NCBI GenBank assembly: GCA_002633005.1
Contig: NMRA01000151.1
Span: forward strand, 540,400-604,399
DNA: 64,000 nucleotides
Direction: 5' to 3'
Origin: Phoronis australis
Taxonomy: Eukaryota; Phoronida; Phoronidae
Of the stretch, positions 47,550-58,648 are shown one piece after another. How positions within the stretch are numbered: position 1 is the stretch's first letter; each line of letters starts with the position of its first letter. Under the pieces are notes generated by a model. That model worked only from the letters and a program-made list of their open reading frames with translations, was not told the DNA's origin and ran no database searches. Made by a program: the position numbers and the translations under genes.

Positions 47550-47952
47550 GGGCCCGGTCTCTAATCTTTGTACTCGAAACGAACTCGAAACTATTTTTGG
47601 CAATTTCTTTGCTCCTTTTGTGCTAACTTAAGATAATTGGTTATCAGACTGTGCTCGAATACATTATAGTTTATGCATAGGAGTTTCTAGTTCAAGTTTG
47701 CCCTTGAAGTCCCTTATATTCGTGCTACAAACTTGAGTAAAAACTCGAAATTTCGAGTTCAAACTCGAACTTATTGCTTTAATATTGGGTTTACAAACTG
47801 TGAACTAAGGGCAATAAAGTATCTACGTAAGTTATTGTGTACTCGGGCATAGAATAATAGACACTTATCTTGAGTTCGCCCAAAAGTTGAGTAGAAAATG
47901 CTAAACCTAATTTCGAGTTCCATTTCGAGTAAAAAGATTGGAGACCGGGCCC
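47550..47952. mobile_element. miniature inverted-repeat element, GGGCCCGGTCTC ends
   Basis: The left end GGGCCCGGTCTCTAATCTTT and inverted right end GGGCCCGGTCTCCAATCTTT continue in similarity through TACTCGAAA and GAACTCGAAA, giving arms of about 40 bp. The interior is rich in ACTCGAA/TTCGAGT motifs. The left flank is the assembly gap, so a target duplication cannot be checked. No coding capacity. Confidence 0.8.
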
Positions 47953-48071
47953 TGAACTCTCCACTCAGTGTAGTAAAAGACACTCTAACTATATGACACA
48001 GACCAATTTGTTAGTATTCCAATATTATCATCAACCAATATTTGTGTTATATCAAATCGCCGCGTTATTGT

Positions 48072-48386
48072 CTACATAACAGTATTGGCGACGAGGGACG
48101 GCGGTTTCAAATTTAAGAAGACTAAATAGGACTCCCTGACTTCATGAGGACTGGCAGGTTCAGGGTGGCCTAGTAACTTCATTAGTTTCGACCCGGCCGT
48201 GTGCGTCGCCCTGCGATTCGATCTTGACATGGATTTGATGAATTGTGTCATGGCTGATAATCCATCACTATTTCTAATTCCTATCATTTTAAAGTGCAAG
48301 TGCGTAAGACATGCGGGCAATTTCGCATGCTCATGAAATCTTACTACCGTTTCTAGTTGTGCTGGCCAGCTGGAGATGGTGGTCAC
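48072..48386 (-). CDS. unidentified 104-codon open frame (possible exon or gene remnant)
   Basis: The minus-strand frame (opening at a GTG codon, no ATG at its start) contains WPAQLETVVRFHEHAKLPAC, KMIGIRNSDGL, FIKSMSRSNRRATH and KLMKLLGHPEPASPHEVRES, and ends in a stop at 48072. It looks coding in composition, and the AGs just upstream (about 48395-48405) could be acceptors. I do not recognise it. The same DNA on the plus strand contains ATTGGCGACGAGGGA, which resembles an LTR-retrotransposon primer-binding site, so a repeat origin is also possible. Confidence 0.3.
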   Translation of the reverse strand: MTTISSWPAQLETVVRFHEHAKLPACLTHLHFKMIGIRNSDGLSAMTQFIKSMSRSNRRATHTAGSKLMKLLGHPEPASPHEVRESYLVFLNLKPPSLVANTVM

Positions 48387-49199
48387 TGTCTACCTAAAAC
48401 CCAAACAGAGTGTTTTAGTGCCCGGGCGTTGTTTTCGGTATAGGTGCATCTAATAGCCGAAATATCGTTTATTTTAGCATGTAAGAGTTTAAAATCACAT
48501 CTGAGTTTGAAAGTTTAGATAATTTTGGAGCGGTGAATCTTCGGAGTGGTGAATCGTTGAAGTAGTGAACCTTCGGAATAGTCAGTCAACCTTTCGAGTA
48601 GTTCGAAAAAGTGGGATGTCCCCATTTCCAACGATGTAAGCAACTTTTAAGTAACACGCTAAAATACAACCAGATATACAATTTTGTTAAGTCATTCGCC
48701 AACTAGACTTCATATTTCCGTCTGAGTATGCAATGAGGTGTAATCACTCATTTAAGCATGGCTAATTTGAAACTTCGGCAGAAAATAATGCGAGAATGTT
48801 CTCTTTTTGGACCGCATTACATCCTAATTTGTGTCCCGTTCTTTGCAAGTAACCGTCACAGCATCCTCGTATCTGGTATTACAAATTCAGTCTCATCTCA
48901 TGAACATGAGTCGTCGTCATGTATACAGATTTCCCTTCCCCCTAATAGCTGCGTCAAAGGCATCACCGAAAACTCTACTGTGTCGACGTTAGCAAAATAC
49001 CAAGATCCACCGTTCTTGAAATTCGAACCACCCCCGCTCAATATGCTGGCTACGGGCCTGAATAGGATATATGCATTTGAGTAGAGAGATAGCGGTGTCT
49101 AAAAAAAGTCGCACCTGCATTGGCCAAACCTTTGCACGGCGCTACTGCCCTTCCGCTAAAAATGTCTGTAAAGTCACCTTTTGTTGCATGCAAGAATGT
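48387..49199. other. no recognisable gene
   Basis: A plus-strand ATG frame of 108 codons at 48758-49084 has no domain or splice context. Nothing else was seen. Confidence 0.45.
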
Positions 49200-49331
49200 T
49201 GCTCGACATTATGCAAATGGTTTCAAGAGGTTACCTGGAAGGTTGATCTAGAACAACTCAGGTACTTGGGAATGTCTGGCGGGGATAACCCACCACTAGA
49301 TTTGGCTGGCAGTATTTATTCTTAAGTACTG
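49200..49331 (+). repeat. satellite monomer, left of the 5-kb block
   Basis: Contains TTGATCTAGAACAACTCAGG, GTCTGGCGGGGATAACCC, CACCACTAGATTTGGCTGGC and AGTATTTATTC, matching the repeat at 54343-55010 in the same orientation. It breaks off at TTAAGTACTGG where the 5-kb block begins. Confidence 0.8.
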
Positions 49332-52300
49332 GTCCACGAGAGCACCAGCCATGAGCGGCAAGGTGGGGGTCAGCCGATTTTCACCAAATTTGGCACATAG
49401 GTAGTCCTATGGGATCTATAAGCAGCGGTAAAATATTTCCTCAAAATATTGCGTTTTTCTAAAGTTATAGGCTCAAACACATTTTACGGCTTCGCAGCCA
49501 TGTTTTCACGGTTTAAAACTGTCCAGTTTTAACTGTTCATATTTTCCTTGAATGAAAGCTATTGATTTATTATTCACTTGGCATTGTTTAGTGGTGCCTG
49601 TAGATTGTTACACAGATGTCTTGAAACACGATTCCGATTTACCACCCTCATTTAGTAGTTTTACTACACTGCCCCCCGTTATGCCATTTTGAGGTTGTGT
49701 TCAGTACACTGCTGTACCAAATCTGCCCCCACTGCTATGAGAATGAAACTTAGCCAAAATGTTGACAAAACATGTTACTTTCATTTCATAAAATAAAAAC
49801 TTTGTCAGCCAGTTTATTAGTTATATATTTTGGCACCTCAAATGTACTAAAATGAGAAATTTTCATATATCTGAGACCGATGCGTAAGCACCGTAAAATC
49901 CGATTGTCCTTCATGTTTTTCGATATTTTGCAACAAGTTAGTTCCTCCTGAATGTTTTGAACGTTTTACTACTGATCACTTAGGGCTATAGTACCCCTAA
50001 ATACCATACATGGCTCCATTTTGTAAAAAGCCGATTATGTCCTCCACAGTGAACAGGGTTAGACATGAACTCGACAAATGTAGGTTATTTTGATTTACAG
50101 TTGTTTTACTTTGCAATTTCCTCATGGGTATTTCTTCACACATATTCAAGTCAGATTTTCTGTTGATCAAATGTTCATGCAATGCATTGTAATATCAAAT
50201 GAAGGATAAGTTTGGTTGCATGACCGCAATTTTTCCCACGACTTAAAACAAAAGACCGCAGAAATTTTCCTGACGAAATACCGGGTTTGCAGTTCTGTAA
50301 AAACATTCGAATGACAAGACAAACTCCACCACTGTCCATGGCAACTCGTCGCATGTTTTTCGCCCATCGGTCCTATCATTGTTTTCCTTTGTTGTGTCAT
50401 TGTTGGATGTAACAACACAGGTCGCATGGATATAGAACCTTGCGTACATCAGACCGTTGCCGATAAGTGCTCGTCATTATATCTTTATTATAACAACGGA
50501 AACAATGAAGATGCTAATCTATTGTTCTCTATGCGACCAGGTTTCCCGTGGATGACCACAGAAGAGGAATCCCAAAGTATCCACAAACAATGACCACGCA
50601 CCTTAGTAACTATTACCGCGCACACGAATCCTTTCCGTGGAACCTAAACACCAAATTTTTATATCCGTGTATTGTGTTGTATTGCTCATGGTACGGGTTC
50701 AGACTCTGTTGTATTAAGATTCCAATCCCCAACCCTGTAATATGTAGTTTGAGTAAAATTTCTAGACAATGCAGGTTTATGGATTTATTCTCCTTCAAAT
50801 GAAGAGTAAAAATCAAATTCTGCACAGGTTTTTTAAAAGTAATCACTTATTGGAAGATCACACATCTAAAAAATAAAACAATGTTTGACAATTTTATTCA
50901 TTATCTTATTTGAAAATTGCCTACCTCACAGACAACTCATCTAAGTTGAAAATATTCCTTGTGAAAAAATATAAAATACCAACCAGAGACTTGTGTACTA
51001 CAAAATATGTTTTCGTAATACAATGCAAAGATAACTGTACAGTCAAAAGTGCAAATGTTATGACTCTAATAAAAAATTGCCTTCTAGATCTTTTCAACAC
51101 TCTAATTGCTACAGGACAGAGTCAACCACACAAAGCTCATAAAGTCAGGGAATTACATTTAAGGTGATGTAGTCTCACTGCGAAAAAGTGATTTCGCAAT
51201 ATCGCTGACAACACTGGAAATCTCTTCTTCACAAACTTGAGGTAGCTGTATTTACCACATCAATGTTCTTATCAAAACTAACCACCACAAAATGAAAAAT
51301 TGGCTTGTCGGTTCCAATTAGGCAGCATTTTACAATGAAATGGTCATGAAAAAATACTTTTGCAACATGGTTTGCATTACAATTGCCCTACGATTACAGT
51401 TGTACATACATACTAGACCAGTAACAAAATTACCCATGGGAACCATAAAATGGTCAATTCGCCAAAAAAACAAGGAGCCACCAGAGCTAATGTGCCAATA
51501 CTTTTCAGTACTGCAACAAAAAATCATTTGAAGTGGACATAAACTCGCCTAAAATCACATAAAACAACTTTTGATTTAGACATTTTACCATCACGAAATA
51601 GGTATTACTTCCAGGTCACTTTTGAGCAATTTCAGAACTTTGAAAGATCTGGCAATATGCAATTGCTAGAGACCAGACTAATAGTGTGTGATTTTATACA
51701 CACAGCATGGTCTCAAGGAATAGCAAACTGTCAATTCGCTACAATTCCAGAAATCACTTCCCATCTGGATAAGGAACAAACTGAGCAAAGTTTATAGAGG
51801 TAAATGGTCTAAATCAAAACTTATTACCTCCTGGACAGAATATGGGTTTACAACCCAGGCAGAAAGATAAGTTAACAAAACCAGCCTAACTGCAACAGGG
51901 TCTCAAATTTCAGTAATATATACCCATTTACAAACAAAAATCTATAATGGTAAATAAAATGCGGAAACATAAATTCAGATCAATTACGCATCTTCAAGGA
52001 AAAGGAATAGTACAGTGGTCAGAAATCATCTAAATGTGATGGCGACACTGAGAAATCCTGTCAGACCAAAAAATCCAGTGGCTAAACAAAATGAACAATG
52101 TACCATTACCATGTGGCCCAGGATCATAATCCGTGCCTGGACAAAAATTCAGTCTTAGACTAGGTAAATTTTAGATTTGTGCTGTTCACACAAGCAGTTC
52201 TGGTGCAAACAAAGCTTGCGACAACACACAAGCCTACTTCCCTACACAGCTGTGCTGATACAATAATGCCCCCACTGGATTTAGCAGATCAGCCAGAGTA

Positions 52301-54342
52301 TTTACAGGTCCAGCCACTGTACTGTTTCCTCCCTTTGAATTTTTACAATGCTACATCCTTGACAATCGCAGATTGCCTCTTTCAATGCATACTCCACTTC
52401 CTCTGTCCCAGTTTCCCCACATTTGCTGAGAGTGGCCTATCTCAACAAATTACTTTGGACCTGTTGTGGTATAAGCCAGTAATCTTTGGCAAATACTTTT
52501 TCCCCAACTCGTTCCTCAAGCTACAAATTCTCTTTGACATATCTTCTGGGAGTAGACTTTTCGGCCTCTCTCTAGCCCCCTCACTTAGTTGTCCAGAAGG
52601 GTACCTTCTTGCTGGTTGTGAACTTTTCCATACCCAACCTTTACTAATAATCGGCAAGTCTCCAACTTCAGCAGAAGCCACTTCTTCAGCATAAGCCTTT
52701 CCTGATTCCTAAAATTGTATTAATGAAAAATTAAACATATTAAATTTAATGTGGCCATTTCGGCTCACAAAATATGAATACCAAGCTAAAGTGAAGGCAC
52801 CAATATTTTTTACGGCTTTAGCATGTTTAATTAACTTCATAATTGCAGAAAATCATTGGTAGACAAAACATACTCCCTAGTCTCTAAAAGTAGTTCATGG
52901 GCAGAAGTCATGTTTCACATTTGGTGGTTGTTATGAAAAGTTATGATGACTACCTATTTTCTATGCCAATGTATACATGTAGTTGCATAAACATCAACAC
53001 ATTTGAATAAGATATGATTAAGCAATAAGGCCCAAGTTATAAGCAATCACGGTGTGTCAATAAAAGTATTTTTGCATGAATGACGTGCTTCTAAAAATAT
53101 TCCTCAGGGTCAGACCCTGGAGTTTAGTGATTCCTACCTGAGCTCACACGAAGCAGGACGTTGAACCTTGACTTAACGTCTTTGGTCATTTTTCAGACCT
53201 CTATCAGATTTCTCCTCTAGTGTGCAGTGGATGTTCTAAGTGTCTTTGGCGACGACAATATATCTCGAGTGTTGTAACGATGATTCGGGCAAGTGATCCT
53301 AACATGGTAAATTATGTAGCTCCTGCTGCACACAGTGCCTCCGAGGCAGACACTGAGACAGACTACTCAGGAGGACACGTTCCACCTCCACATCAGCTCC
53401 ACGTACTCTTATAAGGTGCTCAAATGTCTCGCTCTATACCTTGTGCATTTCCCTAGAGTTTCCAAAGTTGTTTCTCTCCGCAATTTGTAGAAATACCACA
53501 TTTGATGCGACTGGCAGTGCCAGATAAATAGATAAATTCGCAAACCCGCACTTTACGTCAGCCATCATTCAACTCACGCATTGTAAGCTTTAGTTTGGTA
53601 TTCAGACGAATTGGATGAACAAATTTAGAATAATTTCATATTTTATTGGGAAATTCTAGTGTCCTTAAAATTAATTAAAAACATTTAAGCAAACCAATTG
53701 TATTAATTGTTGTATTATACCACGGCATATTAATGCGTAGAAACGGCGCACAACTAGTGACTGGTTTAACATGACAAATACACATACGCGGTCTGAAAAT
53801 AGTGAAATTCAGACACCTATTACCAAGCCTGCCTGAAGGGCTGACAAAGTTTTTATTGTATTAATTTCAAGGGCATGGAGTCTTCTACATGTCCATGTTA
53901 TTATTTTTAGTTTTCTCGCGGGGGCAGCTTCGCTATAAGGGTACAGCTTACTGCTGGTTTTTCACAAGACGGAAACGTACCTCCACGGAAACAGTTCCAG
54001 TGTTACCATGGTAACCGATATTGCAGTGTCGGTGCCGTTTTTACTGACATTGGTCATGAACCTATCATGTGATATCAAAATTGTTCAGAAACGATTCTGT
54101 TTGAAGCAGAAACTGGAGTAGAAAATTTGGTCAAAAATGACTCATTCCAAACCAAGAAATTGCCTCATTTTGCCCCCCAGAACACTTCCCTTGTATCTCC
54201 TAAACCACCAAACTTTGTGGTGTCATACTTCACCCATTTTCTCTCATCCCTAAAGTGATTTATCAGACTAAACATGGATCTGAATGGTTGACCCCCCACC
54301 TTGCCGCTTGTTGGCTGTACTGTGGTCGGTGGATCCGTGGAC
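49332..54342. mobile_element. 5-kb block with inverted ends inserted in the satellite
   Basis: The left end GTCCACGAGAGCACCAGCCA, followed by GCGGCAAGGTGGGGGTCA, matches the inverted right end GTCCACGGATCCACCGACC... followed by AAGCGGCAAGGTGGGGGGTC. The satellite sequence ATTCTTAAGTACTGG (left) recurs as ATACTTAATACCTGGG (right), suggesting a diverged target duplication of about 10-12 bp. Inside, the only long frames are 52179-52694 (plus) and its antisense 52442-52681 and 53220-53414 (plus); none has a known domain. It may be a non-autonomous DNA transposon or several nested elements. Confidence 0.5.
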
Positions 54343-55010
54343 TGATACTTAATACCTGGGCTTACAGCGAATATTTTGCAGCTGGTTTTATGTGGTTACC
54401 TCTTGATTTGATCTAGCTCAATTCATGTATTTGGACGTGTCTGGCGGGGCTAACCCACCACTAGATTTGTCTGGCAGTGTTTATTCGTGATACCTGGGCT
54501 TACGGTGAATATTTTGGATTTGGTTTTAGGCGGTTGCCTCTTCGATTGATCTAGCTCAATTTTAACCTTTTTGATAATGGGGCTGCTGGCAGGGGCACCC
54601 CGCCACTGAAATTGTCTGGCATAGAACTGTTGTGGCATGTTAAGTGATACTGAACATCGTGCAACTGGTTTCAAACGGTTAAATGATGGGTTGATCTAGC
54701 TCATTTCTGGTATTTGGGCGTGTCTGGCAGGGGCAACCCACCACTAGATTAGTCTGGCAGTGTTCATTCGTGATTACTGGGCTTACGGTGAAGCGACTTT
54801 CAAGCGGTTACCTCTTGGAATTAGCTGAATTTGTGTACCCTTGGTATATGTTCGTCTGGCGGGTACCGAGACTCCCCACCACTGAAATTGTCTGGCATTG
54901 ACCAATTTTGTTACATTGGATGACGTAGCAGGTGGCGAAGGCAGTTGTAAGTGGTTACCAAAAAAGTTGATCAAGCTCAATTTTTTAGTAATTCTCTTGG
55001 CTCCTCTGAC
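54343..55010 (+). repeat. satellite array of about 130-155 bp monomers, two alternating types
   Basis: GTCTGGC-type cores occur at 54439, 54594, 54722 and 54854. Monomers 1 and 3 share CCACTAGATT and CTGGGCTTACGGTGAA; monomers 2 and 4 share CCACTGAAATTGTCTGGCAT. This gives a higher-order period of about 260-285 bp. GGTTACCTCTTG and TTGATCTAGCTCA recur in each. Minus-strand open frames across the array are artefacts of the repeat. Degenerate similarity fades near 55010. Confidence 0.8.
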
Positions 55011-56095
55011 CACACCCACCAGCTGAGCGAACCTGCTGGCGGATTTCCAAACATCACAGAGCACTGTGGCACCAAAGAAAATTGGTTACCTTTCCATGCC
55101 CAAAAAGCGCAGGCCCCCGGTCTATAGGCAAATGAAGGCACGAACTTCTCACCGAAAGAGGTCGACAGCATCTGTGAATCTCGTTTTGAATACACCCATA
55201 CTGAGGCCGAGCAAGCACGAACGTAGATTTTCTGAACACATTCATTTTAATTAATTCTCATAAATTTTAAATGATTTTTGCAAAATGGGTTTTAAACAAA
55301 GAGTTGATTCTACGTCGGACACAAAGATATCTTTTCCACACAAATTCGCCACTCATCAGGGACACTTTCTGTGGTTCATGCACTCTCTTGACCTAGCTGT
55401 GGCTAATTTTACACCATCCATGTGACGTCAGCAGCAGAATGTAGGTCGATCAAGGGCTCTGCTAGTAGCATGCACAAACGTTACAACAGGAGGTGTTGCG
55501 CGTTACTTCCAGTTTTCAGACTCATTGGACACTTCTGCAGTTTTTTAGCCCAGGGCTCATATATAACGTTAGTTAACCTCGTAAGTTTGTTGTGTTTTAT
55601 TTCCTTTCAGTATAAGGCCTGCTCAAGGTTACTCTAGTTATAGACCTGTCATTTGTTTATTTTTAGATCGCCATCATTTCTCATAGTGTCTCGTCTGACT
55701 GAACAACATAAGGGCTGATATACATGTAAGAAATGGCTGGTGTTAATTTACAATCAAATCGACTTTGTGTTTAGTTATTGCATTGTCGTGATCATATAAC
55801 ACCCTGTACCTATCTGGCACGTTCCACCACGCCCGTGTTTAAAGCCCTGATCGACTGGTACTAAGGAATAATGTCAACAATTCTGATGTTGTGTAATACA
55901 CTGCAGGTCACCAGTAAATCGATCCAATGTAGTTACCGAGATAACACAATAGCCTAGAACACGATCGAAACGTCGTTCAGTAAACTGGTTTTCAAAATCC
56001 GTAGATAGACAGTTTGTTGTACAATATATCGACGACTTCCATTCTCAGTCCTCTTTAGTGAAAGCCAGCTATTCAATTCAGCGTTTTATTTACAG
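55011..56095. other. no clear gene; probable 5' region of the GNAT gene
   Basis: A short plus-strand basic frame (55066-55254) has no domain. The acceptor GTTTTATTTACAG at 56095 implies that a 5' UTR exon of the GNAT gene lies somewhere upstream, but I could not place it. Confidence 0.4.
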
Positions 56096-56102
56096 TTTCG
56101 AG

Positions 56103-56292
56103 ATGTCTATTAGCGCGGGCGAAGTTAGTGTCAGACTGGCTTCTAGGGAGGATTTCTCTGAAATCGTCGAGTTGCTCCATGAGGTTGGAATGAAAGGACA
56201 ATGTGTGTCTACACTGGAGTTTTACACTGAAGTAGACCCTTCGGGATTCTTTGTTGCGGAATTAAAAACGAATACGGAACGGAAAATCATTG
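56103..56292 (+). CDS. GNAT-family N-acetyltransferase, first coding exon
   Basis: The ATG at 56103 follows a strong acceptor (GTTTTATTTACAG, exon from 56096). It opens 63 codons: MSISAGEVSVRLASREDFSE, then IVELLHEVGMKGQC, and DPSGFFVAEL...KIIG, ending in G/GTAAGA at 56293. The V-R-A-x-x-x-D-F start, helix and GFFVAEL...IIG strands fit the N-terminal part of a GNAT fold (transfer of an acyl group from acyl-CoA to an amine). The acetyl-CoA-binding RxxGxG motif must be on later exons. I found none up to the right edge, so the first intron exceeds several kb or the rest is beyond the window. The substrate cannot be inferred. Confidence 0.75.
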
Positions 56293-57438
56293 GTAAGAAC
56301 AAATGCCCTTTGGGTTGTGATCATCGTTGTCTCTTGTGATGTGATCAAGGACTTGAGCTGGAGACTTGAACTGTTATGCTCAACTAACCAAATGTTTCCT
56401 AATTAAGTAGGCCTAACTTTTTTCGTCTTTACCAATTGCCCTTAGGTCACCAAGACCACGTGACGTGCAAGCGTAGGCTACTAAGTGCTTTGAGTAATTT
56501 ATCCTTATTGTCGTAATTAAAATACAATTTGTGAAGGTTTGCAAAACATGTTTTAAGTCTGGGAGTTGAGTTCGAAGTTATGTTTCTGTTTATTGCAACG
56601 GCTGTGGCAACACGACACACAGTTGTTCTAACGAGATTCTGTTTCAATACCACCATGTCCGGGTCCGATCATTCCGCGTTCATCCCACTTTGACTTCATG
56701 TCCTCCAGTTGATAACTACGCCACAATTCCTCGCTGACAAATTCTGACAACCTCCATCTCAAGTTCCACCTTTGCACACAAACAAAAAATGCCAGAGGCT
56801 GCACCTTTGCCGATTAGTGAATGAGGCTGGCCCCTAGCCTTTCAAACCTCAACAGGTACTAATTGTGCCACGTCCATATTCGAGAGTTGATGGTGTTACG
56901 GTCTAAAATAAATTTTTGGTCACTTACCAAATGCCAACTGTATATCATATGCAAAGAGTTATTTAGTTGTGCAAATTAAAAAAAAGAATCATCAAAATCG
57001 GACAATGTTTGAGAAATGTATGCATGTTTTTGTCTAAGAATGTCATGCATTTTTAGCGTTAGGAGAGGCCACTTTAAAAGTACAGTTTTCAACTCTCAAC
57101 ATTAGAAAAGAAATTTATTTTATTAAGTTAGCAATTGCTTTGATATGACTGGGAATAACTTGATTCACTTTGAGAAACACTTAGACGAAGTTGTGCTTAA
57201 CATTGAGAAACGGTAGGTTTCATCGTAAAACAGGCACTTGTTACGGAATTTGTGAAATCTGCATTTCTAACCATCACCTACTGTAAAGAGGGTTAAAAAC
57301 TAAAGTTCACCTTCTGTAATAAAAAGAACTGTAGAGTATGATAGCCTAGGCAACACAACAAATTAATCAATATCTAAACATACCAAAAGTTGACTGGGAT
57401 CTGCTATGGTGAAAATGGGCCAAAAAGGCTAACAAATT

Positions 57439-58648
57439 GTAGTGTACGTACCCCCATGTGGAATTCAATAACATAAATGGTCATTGCACATGAAATTATT
57501 GCCTTTTAAATAACAACACGGTGCTTATTATCTCCAAAGAAAAATAGATGGCCATGCAACATTATGTTACCATGTAATGCAGAAACATTGATGTAGTGTA
57601 CGTACCTTCTTTTGTAGTTTACGTACCCCCATGTTTACAAATGTCATGAAATTAAAATGTCACTTCGCAAGTGAGCAACATTGGTCAGAGCTAGTTTCCT
57701 TCCTTAAAATTTCAGGTTAAAAGGGTGTTTATTGCAAATACATTTGTTTTGTGTGAAATATTTTCATTTGTGCCTATTTTTAATCTATGGCAAATATGCA
57801 CATCATTGCTGTTCTTTTTGTTTTTTCTCTTTGAATAGATTTCGTAAGTGAACTAACTCTCAGTAAATTCTACAGCATGTAAGTATTTTTTATAAACCTG
57901 GCAAGTCATTGAAATGTAGTGTACGTACCCCTGTGTAGTTTACGTACCTCAAACCTCTGTGCTATAAAGTATTGCCCTCAAGTATTTTTACATACTGCTG
58001 TTTTCATGAACAATACTGATATTTTCAAAATGCATCCAATCTGACAAAACAAAAAAAAAACAGTGGACATTATTAAATTTGTAGGAAATAAAATGCCAAA
58101 CAGGTCTGGGCTATTAACATCCTAGAAAACATGTCATGTGACAACTGATGTTGCAGAGGCAGGTTTTCTGTGTCTCAAGACAACTTGCAACAAAACAACT
58201 AGTAGAGGCAGCATTAAACTCAAGATCATCCCATACATTTGTAACTTAGTAAAAATTTGACGTGCGTAGTGTACGTACCCCCCATCCAGTACAATTTTTT
58301 ACTGTTTACAAGTTGAACACTGGGGCTAACATTGCTTTAACTATTTTGACCAACTGGTGAATGTGTTGAAAACTAAGCAAATAGCTCCAATAAAGTTTTT
58401 GCAAAAAGTAGTTACGTGTCATTTTCTTTTTATAAGAATCATACTGCAAGAGAAGTTCTCATTATACTGTGTTAAGACTTGCAATGTATCATCAACTACA
58501 ACAACTTGATCAACACGGTAATAACTTTTCTTACTTTAGTATGTGATACTTCTTCAATTTGATCAAGAATTTACTTAATTAACAGCTACCTTATGAATTT
58601 TTGCATGATAGAAGTGGGCTGTGGCCACAAGTTGTAGTGTACGTACCC
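57439..58648 (+). repeat. cluster of seven GTAGT(G/T)TACGTACC motifs
   Basis: Copies start at 57439, 57593, 57614, 57916, 57935, 58266 and 58634, all on the plus strand, in otherwise unrelated AT-rich sequence. Five read GTAGTGTACGTACC and two GTAGTTTACGTACC; most continue with extra Cs. The two T-type copies each lie 19-21 bp after a G-type copy. The core ACGTAC, or GTACGTAC, is palindromic. Confidence 0.85.

Noticed and set aside
46902-47631. Long open frames across the N gap
   Set aside because: They consist of unknown bases only.
52179-52694. 171-codon plus-strand frame in the 5-kb block
   Set aside because: No ATG context, domain or splice support; the antisense frame looks equally coding-like, and neither matches anything I know.
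54450-55064. Minus-strand frames sharing ARQFQW-type peptides
   Set aside because: They are antisense readings of the satellite monomers, not protein repeats.
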